Positions 1-10,379 of a stretch of 64,000 bases of DNA are shown here, in pieces. Source of the DNA: Meghimatium bilineatum. Taxonomy: Eukaryota; Mollusca; Gastropoda; Stylommatophora; Philomycidae. The position numbers and the translations under genes were made by a program. The stretch's first letter is position 1. Each line of letters opens with the position of its first letter. Below the pieces are notes generated by a model. The model was not told the DNA's origin. It was given only the letters and a program-made list of their open reading frames with translations, and did no database searches. The DNA is taken from positions 92,001 to 156,000 of the forward strand of contig CM067307.1 in assembly GCA_034231615.1 (NCBI GenBank), read 5' to 3'.

Positions 1-500
1 ATGCTGTTAGAGTGGCCTCAATAGTCTTACATTCATTAACCCGTTAACTGCGGAAGCATCCGACCGGATACGAAGAAAAGTGTCCGCCGAGTTGCGGTAA
101 TCACCAATTGGTGCGCGTGTTTCAGTATGTGTATATTTTCTCCCAGAAAGCCCCTCAATGTTATAAAATAATTTTATTGGCTAGTGCAAGCTACCTACAG
201 GTCAATTCCAAATCGAGGCTCTGAAATTGAACATGCGTGTACATTTCATTTGAAATTTTGTCAGTGGACAGAGCAGTAATTTTTTTCTCTAACCACAATA
301 TCTAGGCCTACAAATAAGATAAGCGAAAATTCAATGAATCAGAGATTTATGCGCTTTTGGGAGAAAGTTTTTCTGATAGTTCTAGCATTAGTTTATCAGT
401 TGTAGAAAGTGATTTAGAAAGTGTTAATTTGATTTGTGATAGTATTTATTCATGATTCGGAGGATATAGAATAAGATTCAGTAATCTGTAGACTACGTGT

Positions 501-766
501 GTGCTGAAGCTTCCAATGTGGTACCCCTATGATTTGTTTTGATTCCTTGTCAAAAACAATACTGCAGGGAACTGTCGAGGGTGGAAGAAGCAGAGGAGGA
601 CAAATAAAGACATGGACAGACAGCATCAAGGAATGGACAGGGCTAGATATTTCCACACTCATCCGCATTGCTGAGGATAGAATTCGCTGGAGGACTCTGT
701 GTGCTGAAGCTTCCAATGTGGTACCCCTACGACCCTGAAGGGTTATGGGTTTTATTGATTGATTTG
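501..766 (+). mobile_element. LINE 3' end fragment with TTGA-type tail
   Basis: The frame from 529 to 738 encodes a LINE C-terminal tail with the usual GGRSRGGQIKTWTDSIKEW followed by AEDRIRWRTL. It ends in a short tail of ATTG/TTGA units at 751-765. The 11-bp duplication AGACTACGTGT flanks it at 490-500 and 767-777. The first 33 or so bases repeat the stretch 697-730 near the element's own 3' end, which suggests a template switch at the 5' end. A second copy lies at 49676-49865 on the other strand. Confidence 0.78.
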
Positions 767-1218
767 AGACTACGTGTTTCAAATTCATGATGCGGGGTAA
801 GGTAAACATTTTTGTCTTCTGTCAATAATAGTTTAAGATTCAAAACATTGATCATGCAAACATTTTCAGAATCTTTGAATGTGTATGACATGATACTATT
901 ATACAAGATATTTGTGATGTGACAAATAAATATACTGAGAAGCGTTGGTAGGAAAAACTTTGCGTCTGAAATAAAACGGGTTATTATGATTAGGTCTATT
1001 TGTTTTACATAATGTTTATTTTACGAGACGAATGTATAATAAGGTTTTCATGTCTCCTACATAATATATAAAGAAACATTATTCAAAAATTCATAAGTTA
1101 GAGTATAGGCGTAGTGTATATGCCTTCAATAATAATAGGTCTACATTCCAATTCTTTAATGTGAGAATGTAGTGGGAAAATAGGTTAGAGGAAAAATATT
1201 TAACAGCCCTTGAAATTT

Positions 1219-1500
1219 CCCAGCACTATCTATCTATCTATCTATACGCTGTGTCCCTTGTTTGCCTTGCAGCGTCAGGGGTGGAAGAGTTCTCTGGAGA
1301 GGGCCTTCTTGTGCGATGTTTGCAAGCTTGTTCCTGTGGCTTCTTTGATTTCTGTGATCTATCTTTTACATGGTCTGCCTCTGTTGATCGTGTTATGTTT
1401 AGTCGTCTCCTGAGCACTCTTCATTTTTCTATGAGCAGTGTGTTTCGTCGCTGTCGATTTGCTAGATCTGTGACAGCGTTGTTTCAGAGTTTCTAAATGG
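1219..1500 (-). mobile_element. Dispersed repeat with GATA-type tail (LINE 3' end)
   Basis: A run of CTAT units at 1226-1245 precedes sequence matching 28665-28800 (shared GTTGCCTTTCAGCATCAGGG-like core). Read on the minus strand both copies end in a (GATA)n tail, as expected for LINE 3' ends. No reading frame is preserved, so the family is not assigned. Confidence 0.5.
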
Positions 1501-1701
1501 TTACACCGTGTTTTAATCTATCACATTCAGATGTAGAAATCACATATTCCATCAGAATTACACTGAAACACCGAAAACTATTATCCGGTCTAGAGGCTGG
1601 CCGAAAGATATCCAACGTGCCAAGATGCCCGCCATCTTGGCCGGAACTCTAGCACTGTAGATACGATATATACTTTTTACTCAGCACAGCTAAGGGGTTA
1701 A

Positions 1702-2900
1702 TATTGTTTGTTGGATTGTTGGAGGTATCTGTTGAAGAAAGCAATGCCCTTCTACTCATTTGTGGTCAGTATAAGCCCATTCTCGTCCTTCAAGCACAAG
1801 TTTAATTTTGTGTTAGTTCTCTATTCATTGCCTTGTGTAATTTCCAAAATTTATATAGGGCACTGTCAGCTGCAACATCTTGTGCAAAATTATCCCATCG
1901 TTCCATCTTGGCTTCCTTTACAATTTGTTTAAATCTTCAGTGGACTTCTTCATAGTAATCTCTAACTCTTTTTTTTCTATCCATGGTGACTTGTGTCTGT
2001 CATTTCTTATGTTGCAACCCCCTGAAGTTTTGCTTCTCCTTTACCTATGCAGATTCTATCTCTTCAGTCCAGCATGGAAATTGTTGTATCTTTAGCCTCA
2101 CTGTATTTCGTTGCCATGCCAGTTGTCGCAACTTGCCCCAGATTGACTCTTTGTTGTGTCTATATTTAAAGGCATGGTGTCTCTTGTTATTTCTACTGTT
2201 CTGCCCTTTAGCGATTGTTACCAAGCATGGTAGGTGGCCACTACCATGGTAAGCCAGTGTCGCTACCATGGTAAGCCAGTGTTGCCACCATGATAAGCCA
2301 GTGTTGCCCACGTTGTTTTCATTTCACGATGACATGACACCAGTGCAAGGTCAATGTTTGTATCTGAGTCTGTCTCTTTGGTAGCTAACCTGGTCATTCT
2401 GCCACAATTAAGAATAGTGAGATCAGTCTCTAGCTGGGCTTTGCATAGTGCCATTCCTTGTGTGTTATTGTTTGGGTTTTCCCAGGCAATATTGTGAGAA
2501 TTGAAGTCTCTGCACACTAATAGAAAATCTCCTGGGAGGTCTTCCAACTCATTGAGAAAATTCTAGTCTTCAGGCTTGACGGAACAGTTTTGAAAATAGA
2601 TATTAATAATGTTCCATTTTTGTCCATGAATTATTATCTGTACTCCCTGCAACTCCCTATCTCCACTATCCCAAGATGTCAGGTTGAGCAGACACTGTGG
2701 CATGCCATGTTGTACGAGGATCACTTTACCATGAAGTGTGGGGCTTGTTGGGTTAACATAGCTCACTAAGCCCTGTATTATAATTGTTTGGCTTGTGTCT
2801 CTTGCAGAAGCATTACATTTAAATTGTATGCTAACTGTTCCAGTTTCAGGCACACTGAAAAGTACTAGACAAATTTCAGTACCCAATGTTGACATTATTC
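1702..2900 (-). pseudogene. LINE fragment: APE-type endonuclease and linker (decayed)
   Basis: Minus-strand reading frames join into the endonuclease (EEP/APE) domain of a non-LTR retrotransposon. HGQKWNIINIYF and DFNSHNIAW (normally preceded by G, here CRDFN) are the core strands, and the carboxyl motif usually read as SDH is SGH near 2230-2246, so a catalytic Asp is lost. The linker follows in another frame with FKQIVKEAKMERW and DENGLILTTNE. There are stops or frameshifts near 2555, 2070, 1960 and 1800. The frame stops at the piggyBac edge at 1702; bases 39-1 on the far side (NECKTIEATL) appear to continue it. The family is probably the one whose RNase H ends recur in this window, but no copy spans both parts. 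A 22-23 bp unit is present three times at 2241-2309 inside the domain. Confidence 0.8.
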
Positions 2901-3099
2901 AGTCTAATTCTGTCTACTTTCCTCCTTACTCCTCTCTTTCCTTCCCTTCCCTTAGAAGATCCTCCTCGGCGTGGGGGTTTATAATTTGCTAAAAACCTGA
3001 GCCTATCTGATGGAACAGGTGTCGACCGCAGAGCACATACTCCGTTGGTCCAGAGCCTCCTCCTTTTGTCTTGAGTGCTGTCAATGGTGCTGTCAACCA

Positions 3100-3310
3100 A
3101 CTATAGATTAGTAAGGATGCTACACCTATAGGTTAAATAGGTGCTGACTATAGATTGCTTACATTAACTGCAGCATCCCTACCACTGAATAGCTATTGAT
3201 TCTTTATTGACTAAAGATTTCTTAAATTAACTGTAGTAAAATTTCTTACCACTAAGTGACTATTGATTCTTTACTGACTATAGATTGCAATCAACTATTT
3301 TCCAAAACTA
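3100..3310. repeat. Degenerate minisatellite, about 75 bp unit
   Basis: The phrase GACTATAGATTGC plus CTATTGATTCTTTA and TTAACTG recur about three times with point changes. The copies are too diverged to give an exact period. Confidence 0.55.
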
Positions 3311-3474
3311 AAAAAACATTAAGATATTAAATTTGACTATAAACTTATTTTAAATCCTTGGAATGTAAATACTGGTTCAACAATATAAGTTTTTGCAAGG
3401 ATGAGATGGGCCAATACAATTTAGATCAGCATACACATTTCTGCTGATATATGAAAATAGCATGCATTAAATGC

Positions 3475-3625
<151 letters not shown>

Positions 3626-3889
3626 ACAAGCACATACATTGAAGTTTTACAGTATTACAAATGCTTAATCAGGTTCAATTGAAAATAAGCAGGCAACAGA
3701 TACAGTCAATGTGGGAATAGTGGACTGCAATAGAATATTGAGCATAAACATGGGAAAACACATTCATGCAATCAGTTGAGGAAATGCAGAGCTGTAGGTG
3801 ATGAATGTATTATATGACAACAAAATACATAATCTTACATGATTCTTAATCAATAATAAAAGAATGAATAGGTTCTAACAACACTTTGT

Positions 3890-4165
3890 ATGAAAAATAA
3901 ATTATTAAAAGAAATAAAGATCAAATAAATAATTTACAATGTATTTTGGACATATTAAAAGACATAATACCTCATTGAAGACCTTACTTAAGGGTAAAGT
4001 CAAAAGGGGGTGAGCAAGTGATATGCAGTGATGCAAGTGGGAAACACCATGAGATAGATAGCTTACAATCTAGCAGAGTGCACCACCAATGCAAGAGAAG
4101 GGAATGCTGGGGATCCATTGCAGCCAGCAGTTGTTGGAGAGATGGCACTTAATGATGACGTATCA
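3890..4165 (+). pseudogene. LINE 3' end fragment (ATG-tailed family), decayed
   Basis: This is the most decayed of three copies of one LINE C-terminus, alongside 28950-29415 and 33820-34095. It retains AECTTNARE and an ending equivalent to GDGT, followed by GATGA. The KRARGRQR stretch of the better copies is broken by stops. It abuts the minisatellite that starts near 4170. Confidence 0.65.
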
Positions 4166-4169
4166 ACAA

Positions 4170-5015
4170 TAGCCAGCTATCATTTCTCATTGATACACAA
4201 TCTCACTCTCAAGCCACCGATATTCAAATAGATGTCTTCAGTTTATACAATCCCACTCATAGCAATATTCAACTATTGCTCTTCCATTGATACACACACT
4301 CACTCTCAAATCACCAATTTTCAAAACTTTGTTTTCAATTGATACAATCCCAGTCACAGCAATATTCAATTATCACTCTTCCATTGATATACAATCTCAC
4401 TCTTAAGCCACAACATTCAAATATATGTCTTCAATTTATACAATCCAAGTCACAGCAATATTCAACTATCACTCTTTCATTGATATACAATCTCACTCTC
4501 ACAATCCATTCACAGCAATATTCAACTATCATTCTTTCATTGATATACAATCTCACTCTCACAATCCCAGCAATATTCAACTATCACTCTTCCATTGATA
4601 TACAATCTCACTCTCACAATCCCATCAATATTCAACTATCATTCTTCCATTGATACACAATCTCACTCTCACAATCCCAGTCACAGCAATATTCAACTAT
4701 CACTCTTTCATTGATATACAATCTCACTCTCAAGCCATTAATATTCAACTATCAGTCTTCCATTGATGGACAACCCATTCATAGCAAAATTCAACTATCT
4801 TCAATAATACACACTCCCACCCATAGCAATATTCAAATATCAGTCTTTATTAATACACACTCCCACTCATACCAATATTCAAATATCAGTCTTCAATTTT
4901 TATACAATTCCACTCATAGCAATATTCAACTATTCTTATCCAATTGATACAATCTCAGTAATAGCAATATCATTCTTCAGTTGATACAACCTCACTCTTA
5001 TTCAATCAATAAAAG
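4170..5015. repeat. Minisatellite, about 50-65 bp unit
   Basis: About fourteen copies of a unit containing CAATATTCAACTATCA, TCTTCCATTGATA and CAATCTCACTCTCA. Repeat length varies through internal deletions. A further copy at 5770-5815 lies beyond the palindrome at 5016-5790, so the palindrome sits inside the array. The reading frames across the array are repeat artefacts. Confidence 0.88.
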
Positions 5016-5790
5016 GTAATACTACTGCAAAACTGAATAACAATAGCACTTATGTAGAACATAGGTTTTTGAAGTTTCACTTGATGACAACTGACAGACT
5101 AATTACTAAAGAGCTATAGGGTGTAAACATGAAAAAATTAAAATAACAATACACAAGAGATTTTCAACATTTTGAACCATTTGGTCTTTATCAAGAATGC
5201 AAAAAAAAAACAGTGAAAAAAACCCAGTAAAAACAATGTTACTACCACAATAGAAAATAATACTCATGTGAAAGACAGGTAATGGAGTTCTACTTGATGA
5301 CGACTAACACACTATCACTGACGGATGTTTACATGAATTAATATGGTATACCATAGTGTGTTAGTCATCATCAAGTGTATCTCCATTACCTGTCTTCCAC
5401 ATGAGTATTATTTTCAATTATGTTCTACTAGCAGTACTACCTTCTATTGTTACTACCACAGAGGTACTAGAATACAGACATGTAAACAGTATGAAGTTAA
5501 GGTAACAATGAAATATGTGTAAACATGTAGTCATGGAAGCAGAAACATTATTTTGCAGTAACTCAGTGGCAGTAACATTGTTTTTACTGATTTTATTGTT
5601 TTTTACTGTTTGTTTTGTACATTCTTGATAAAGACTTAAAAGTTTGAAATGCTGAAAATGTCTTGTGTATTGTTATTTGTATTTTTTCATGTTTACACCC
5701 CACATCCTCTTAGTGATAGTCTGTCAGCTGTGTTCAAGTGAAACTTCAAAAACATGTTTTCTACATAAGTACCACTCTTATTCAACAGTA
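5016..5790. mobile_element. Penelope-like terminal repeats as a large palindrome
   Basis: The outer arms are inverted repeats. Left (5048-5260) carries TGAACCATTTGGTCTTTATC and right (5530-5780) carries CTTGATAAAGACTTAAAAG. An inner pair runs 5262-5320 against 5345-5420, including AACACACTATCACTG and CATAGTGTGTTAGTC. The right arm matches the 3' end of the PLE piece at 6940-7110 and the 3' ends of PLE copies at 51470-51692 and 60840-61005. It is best read as inverted pseudo-LTRs of a Penelope-like element inserted into the flanking minisatellite. Confidence 0.72.
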
Positions 5791-6414
5791 TTCACTTATC
5801 ATTCTTCAGTTGATACACCAACTAATCATTCATAAAGAGTGGAATAAACTGAAATAGGTGAATGTCAACTGTGTATTGCTAGGAACTGAAAGAGATGTCA
5901 GACTGTTGTCTGTCATGTATGTCATAATAGATGACTAAAGAGATTTTGGAGTGAAGTTGACTGTCCAATCACATAGAGGATTAAAGAGACACATAAACAA
6001 TGCCAAAGTCAAATGGGTCGGGCAGAAAGGTGCAGATATCTCAGCTAAACTGTAAACCATGACACAACACATTCCATTCTCTAAACTATCTCCAGCTAAT
6101 CTGCAGGAGTTTGAGAATGAACATAGAAGAATATGTGAAAGTGTTTGTAATATTGAACATGACATACTAACAGGAGAACAAAAGGATGGACAGCATTTTG
6201 ACTAGAAAGCTTTCGTCAGAATGGAAAATAATAGACAATGACAAAAAACTGCATAGATTTCATATACTGGTAGGTGTCATATTTGTAGTGCTATTAGATG
6301 GTAATAAAAAACCCAACATATTGTCTGGCTCTCTTTCTTTCTCTCTATGAACTTCGTAAGATTATTAACAGAAGTCCAAGAATGATAGATTAAGACTAAA
6401 TCATATAATTTGTT

Positions 6415-7110
6415 TTTATGAGGCCTTTGCATGTAAATCTTGCAATGGCATTTATGCTATCAAATGTAAATGCTGTGATAAGAAGTATATAGGTGAAATG
6501 GGCTTAAGATTGAGTGACCGCTTTTGCAGGCATCTTCATGCCATTAAACAAAGCACACCTACTCCTGTCGCCATACATTTCACTGGTGATTATCACTGTG
6601 GTGCCCTTGATATCCAGGTCACTGCCCTCGGATGGTGCACCACTGATGATAGATCTAGGTACATATTGAAAATCAGTTTATTTTTAAATTTGGTACCAAT
6701 AACCCATTGACCTTAATTCTGATCATTCATTTATTTAAATTTTAGTTGATGTGTTCTTCATTTTGTTGATGTCCATGTTGTTTTCAGTAACAGTTTTTCA
6801 TTCAATTCTCATTTCCCATTCCCTTTTTTACCAAAGCCAGCTTCCATGACTATTTGTATATACATATGTCATTGTCACCTTGGATGTTGTATATTTAACA
6901 TCTACATTCTAGTGCCTCTGTTATAGTACCAGTTTTTAATTGTTTTTTCACTGTTTCTTTTGTATATTCTTGATAAAGACCTTAAAGTTGAAACATTGAA
7001 AATGTATATTGTTATTTGTATAATTTAATGCATATACCACATAGTCCAATAGTCTGTTGATCTTTGTAAAACTACGACAAAACTTGTTTTCTATAAAAGT
7101 ACTCTAATTT
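6415..7110 (+). pseudogene. PLE GIY-YIG endonuclease fragment and 3' end
   Basis: The frame reads KKYIGEMGLRLSDRF and HFTGDYHCGALDIQV, the C-terminal GIY-YIG endonuclease of animal Penelope-like retroelements. The catalytic Arg in LSDRF is kept, but the C-terminal Glu region is altered (YILKISLFL). The RT domain is absent. Noncoding 3' sequence continues to about 7110 with TTGATAAAGACCTTAAAG and GTTGAAAC, as in the other PLE ends. Bases 5791-6414 are unassigned. Confidence 0.82.
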
Positions 7111-7544
7111 AATAATAACTAATATAGACAAATTTCAAAGGCAATTTGATTGAAAATAATTGTGATTAGAAATAAATTGTTAGTCTTAAACTAGTTTTTA
7201 TGAAGCAATGTGTCCAGTTTTCTTCCTTGCTAACTTCTGTCAATTAATTATCTAAATTACAGACAGGGCACTTTAAATGTCTGAAATAGGAATAAATGAG
7301 TCTCTTCTGATTGTGAAGCTAGTTCCATAATTATTTGAAATGGTCAAAGTTTACTCTACTACAAAATGTTAAATTTGTAACTATTAATCATTAAACGAAC
7401 AATTTACATTCTAATAACATGAAATTATTTGCTATTTTCTAACAAATTGCTTTAATGAAGAAAATATTTGGGAAAGTGAAAGCTACCAGTGAGATATTTA
7501 CCACATCTCTCCTAATATGCTAATGATCACAGAAAATACATGCA

Positions 7545-7715
7545 TAGGCCCTAACACATGTTCCCTATGTTCCTAACTGATACGACAATAGTCTAGGTAT
7601 ACATATGCCCTATAGATACTATTATTTGAAACAGTCTGTTAGTTAAAAGAAGCTACATAGGCCCTATATATACTAATAGTTGAAACAGTTGTATGAAGAC
7701 TACATAACCCCTTTT
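7545..7715. repeat. Minisatellite block 1, about 55-60 bp unit
   Basis: Units read roughly CTATATATACTATTAGTTG, AAACAGT, then GAAGACTACATAAGCCC. The same array resumes at 8235-8460. The gap is filled by a minus-strand LINE fragment, so the LINE landed in the array. Bases 7111-7544 show nothing recognisable. Confidence 0.75.
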
Positions 7716-7729
7716 AGGTATCAGGCATG

Positions 7730-8235
7730 TTGATTATCCTCTTCGCACCAGGCATGTCCATAGGTGCTCAGATCTTTGCTTCAGTAAATCTCTCAGGATA
7801 TAATGGCTGATGGTTCCATTTCTAAGTTGGTTCACTGCTTTTTTTGAAATCTTTGCCAGGTGTTCTCTATGAGCCATGTCCATCCTCACTCCCAATTCTT
7901 GTATTCTCGATATTGACTCATGCTCATTCATCTCAAAATCCTCTGTTGTGCGGACTCACGAAGAGCAATGAGTATGTCTGCTCAGTTCATAGGTTGACCA
8001 TCTGTTATGGTGGCAAGGCAAGCTAATTGGTTGGCCCATTCATTTCCCTCCACATCCACATTTCTGAAGACAAAGATAAGCGTGAGTTTTCGTAGTGATG
8101 CCAACATTTTAGCTCTTTATAATGACGCCGCCCATCTCCTACATACATCACTTATTTTGACTTTCTGAATCATATTCATTGTATCACTTAGTATGCACAC
8201 ATGGGAATAGGCTTTCAATTCCAGCCAGTTAAGTG
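7730..8235 (-). pseudogene. LINE RNase H C-terminal fragment, second family
   Basis: Minus-strand frames read CILSDTMNMIQKV (second catalytic Asp region of RNase H), then VDVEGNEWANQLA (the HxGxxGNExAD motif with the His region lost), then MNEHESISRIQELGVRMDM and RSEHLWTCLV. This is the RNase H plus C-terminal part of an I-group type LINE, distinct from the commoner family at 8935, 19900, 26385 and 30450. An in-frame stop lies near 8130. Confidence 0.72.
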
Positions 8236-8460
8236 CCTGCTACATAAGTCCTACAAAGACTTAGTTGAAACTGTTAGTTGAATGAAGATTACATAAGTCC
8301 TATATATACTGGTACCGTAGTTTACAACTGTAGTTAAAAAAGTTGAACGAAGAATACATAAGCCCTAATTCTACTATTAGTTGAAAACATGTTAGTTTAA
8401 TGAAGACTACATAAGCCCTATATAGATTATTAGTTGAATGAAGACTACATAAGACATGAG
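8235..8460. repeat. Minisatellite block 2, about 55-60 bp unit
   Basis: About four copies of the unit seen at 7545-7715, e.g. GAAGACTACATAAGCCCTAT. The block ends about 40 bases beyond the donor side of the transmembrane exon at 8498, so it is intronic. Confidence 0.78.
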
Positions 8461-8497
8461 GAATAACTAGCCAGAAAATATATATACAAAATCTCAC

Positions 8498-8728
8498 CAT
8501 AGTTGAGTCGCTGCTTCTGTCTGTATTTCAGACATTTAATGCAGACAATGATCATTGTCACAATCAGGGCAATAGCTCCAACAATACTGCCTGCAACAAT
8601 GGAAGCTAAATTTTTGTTGATGTTACTATTGTCATTCTGACCTAGAATGTGAGCAGTGATGTTGGACGAGTTGTAAGTGCTTGTGAGGTAAGTTCTCATT
8701 GTTAACACGGTTGTTGGTGGTAATGGCG
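8498..8728 (-). CDS. Host gene exon: juxtamembrane stalk and transmembrane segment
   Basis: Acceptor TTTTTACAG precedes 8728 and donor GTGAGA follows 8498. The 231-nt exon enters with the last two bases of a codon and leaves with one, matching the preceding exon (12923-13054). It encodes a Pro/Thr start, a stalk with N-glycosylation sequons (YNSS, SNIT), then the hydrophobic stretch AGSIVGAIALIVTMIIV and a basic stop-transfer sequence CIKCLKYRQKQR. That is a type I single-pass membrane anchor placed after the FN3 domains. The cytoplasmic tail continues in an exon I could not find to the left. The receptor family is not determinable from this part. Bases 8729-8934 are intronic and contain two weak copies of a 58-bp unit. 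Confidence 0.88.
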
Positions 8729-8934
8729 CTGTAAAAATAAATATAAAATTATATTATTCAATAATTATATTTGTTATATTACTTGACATGTTAATGGCAA
8801 CATGAGAATGGAGCTATCACTAGTCTGTTGATAGAATACATGAGAATGAAGCCATCACTAAGAACAGCAGCTTGTTGATAGAATATTATATTCAGGGTGT
8901 AATAATAACATCAGCTAATTACAGAAAAAGTGTG

Positions 8935-9510
8935 AAGTTGGTTGAGAAATCTTCAGCATAATCCACTATCACGTTGAGCATGAGGATGGAGATAGAGGGA
9001 TTACAGTAGCACTTAACTGGTTGATAACTGGTACATCAACACACTCGGTAATACTCACAGACTCTCAAAGCATGCTGCGCAGGAAAGAAAATTACATGCT
9101 TTGAAAAGAATGGTGGGACTTATTGAACAACTCAGTTGTCCAGAGCATTACGTGGATATACTGCTCTGGTCATGCTGAGGTCAGAGGAAATGAGATAGCT
9201 GACTTATTGGCAGGCAATGCGGCGATAGATGGCACAATGCTGAGAAGAGATAAAGTAGACTTAATGAAGGCAGTAATAAATTCATTTCAAGATGAAGATG
9301 ATGTCAATGAGGCTGAGAATGTACACATACAGAGAATGTCAGAAATGGGAGTGTCTTGAGGTGAGGGAATGAAAAGTAAATTTTTTGGAAAAACCTGAAG
9401 ATCACACAATTAACACCTGATCGGAACTCTGAGTCTACATACATTGAACTTACGGTAATGGCCCACATGCTGTGAAGCCTGTTTTTAATTAAGAATCAAG
9501 AATTAAATGT
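8935..9510 (+). pseudogene. LINE RNase H / C-terminal fragment
   Basis: Frames read VILTDSQSMLR near 9047 in one frame and QSITWIYCSGHAEVRGNE from 9135, the C-terminal half of an RNase H domain, then ADLLAGNAAIDGT and HIQRMSEMG. In the usual GNERAD motif the residue before Ala is Ile here (GNEIAD). It ends near 9500 in AAGAATCAAGAAT, the simple tail shared by this family. The 5' part is truncated, as in most copies of the family here. Confidence 0.82.
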
Positions 9511-9659
9511 ACGAAGTCAAGTTTTAGGGATCATAGTTTCTAAATTTGAAGATGTATGAAAATGTAAGTGAATGGCTTGAGATGGAAAAAGATAAAAATT
9601 AGTCATAACTTTAATACAAACAGGAGCAATTTTATGACAGAGATAAAAGATAAGACTTA

Positions 9660-9935
9660 GGCACTGTTATGTCCTACAGGAATATTGTGCCTAGAAATTT
9701 CCAATGGGACACAACTGTTTAGAAAGACTAATTGTGGAGAGAAGAGCACCTGGACAGAGGAGGAAAGGCAGACCAAGAAGACGATGGGCTGATGACATTA
9801 CACATAGAATTAATATGTCATTGGAAAATACAAGCTGCATTGCCCAAGACAGAGAAGGGTTCAGGGAGTTCATTGGGAAGACAATGTTCTGGAGAGAATA
9901 TGTCACATAACACACTGTTATATCTGGTGTCACAA
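9660..9935 (+). mobile_element. LINE 3' end fragment (RRKGRPRRRW family)
   Basis: The frame 9704-9910 encodes a LINE C-terminus: CLERLIVERRAPGQRRKGR, PRRRWADDI, SLENTSCIAQDREGF and REFIGKTMFW. Another copy in opposite orientation is at 14105-14465. Only the 3' end is present, so this is a 5'-truncated insertion. Bases 9936-10379 show nothing recognisable. Confidence 0.78.
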
Positions 9936-10379
9936 GCTATTCTCACACATGCATGCTGCTTAGTAACAATGTACATGCTCTACAATGTTTACATTGAATC
10001 ATCTGCCATTAATGGGTGGAGTTTTCCTCTATCAATGGATGGAATTATCTGCCATCAATGAGAGCTGTGTTTGTGTTCTATAAGTGTTTATGTTTGATGC
10101 CTGGACAGAAATGATCTACGCATGCTGCTAGTTTAAGTTGGACGTTATCGATTTTTATGAAAAATCCAACAATTTGATGGTTGCTAGTCACTATATTGTG
10201 ATTGAAAACAAGTAGGAGAATGGAGAAAAAAAGGAAGAATTGTCTCTGATACGAAGGATAAAGAAAACATCACAAGGCCATACAGCTTTACTCCATGTGA
10301 TGGAGGAGAAATTGTCAGAATGAGTAATGAAGTTGAGGTAGAGTGAATTAATTCTAACCTGTACAAATATTCAGATCAG

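Larger units (their letters stand above)
40..1697. mobile_element. piggyBac-like DNA transposon relic
   Basis: TTAA at 36-39 and 1698-1701 flanks termini that are imperfect inverted repeats: CCCGTTAACTGCGG on the left and CCCCTTAGCTGTGC as the complement of the right end. TTAA duplication plus CCC-starting ends is the piggyBac signature. At 331-450 a short frame reads ESEIYALLGESFSDSSS and continues acidic and serine-rich, like the N-terminus of piggyBac transposases, before a stop. No transposase core remains. The element interrupts a minus-strand LINE and carries LINE fragments at 501-766 and 1219-1500, so it is older than those two. Confidence 0.72.
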
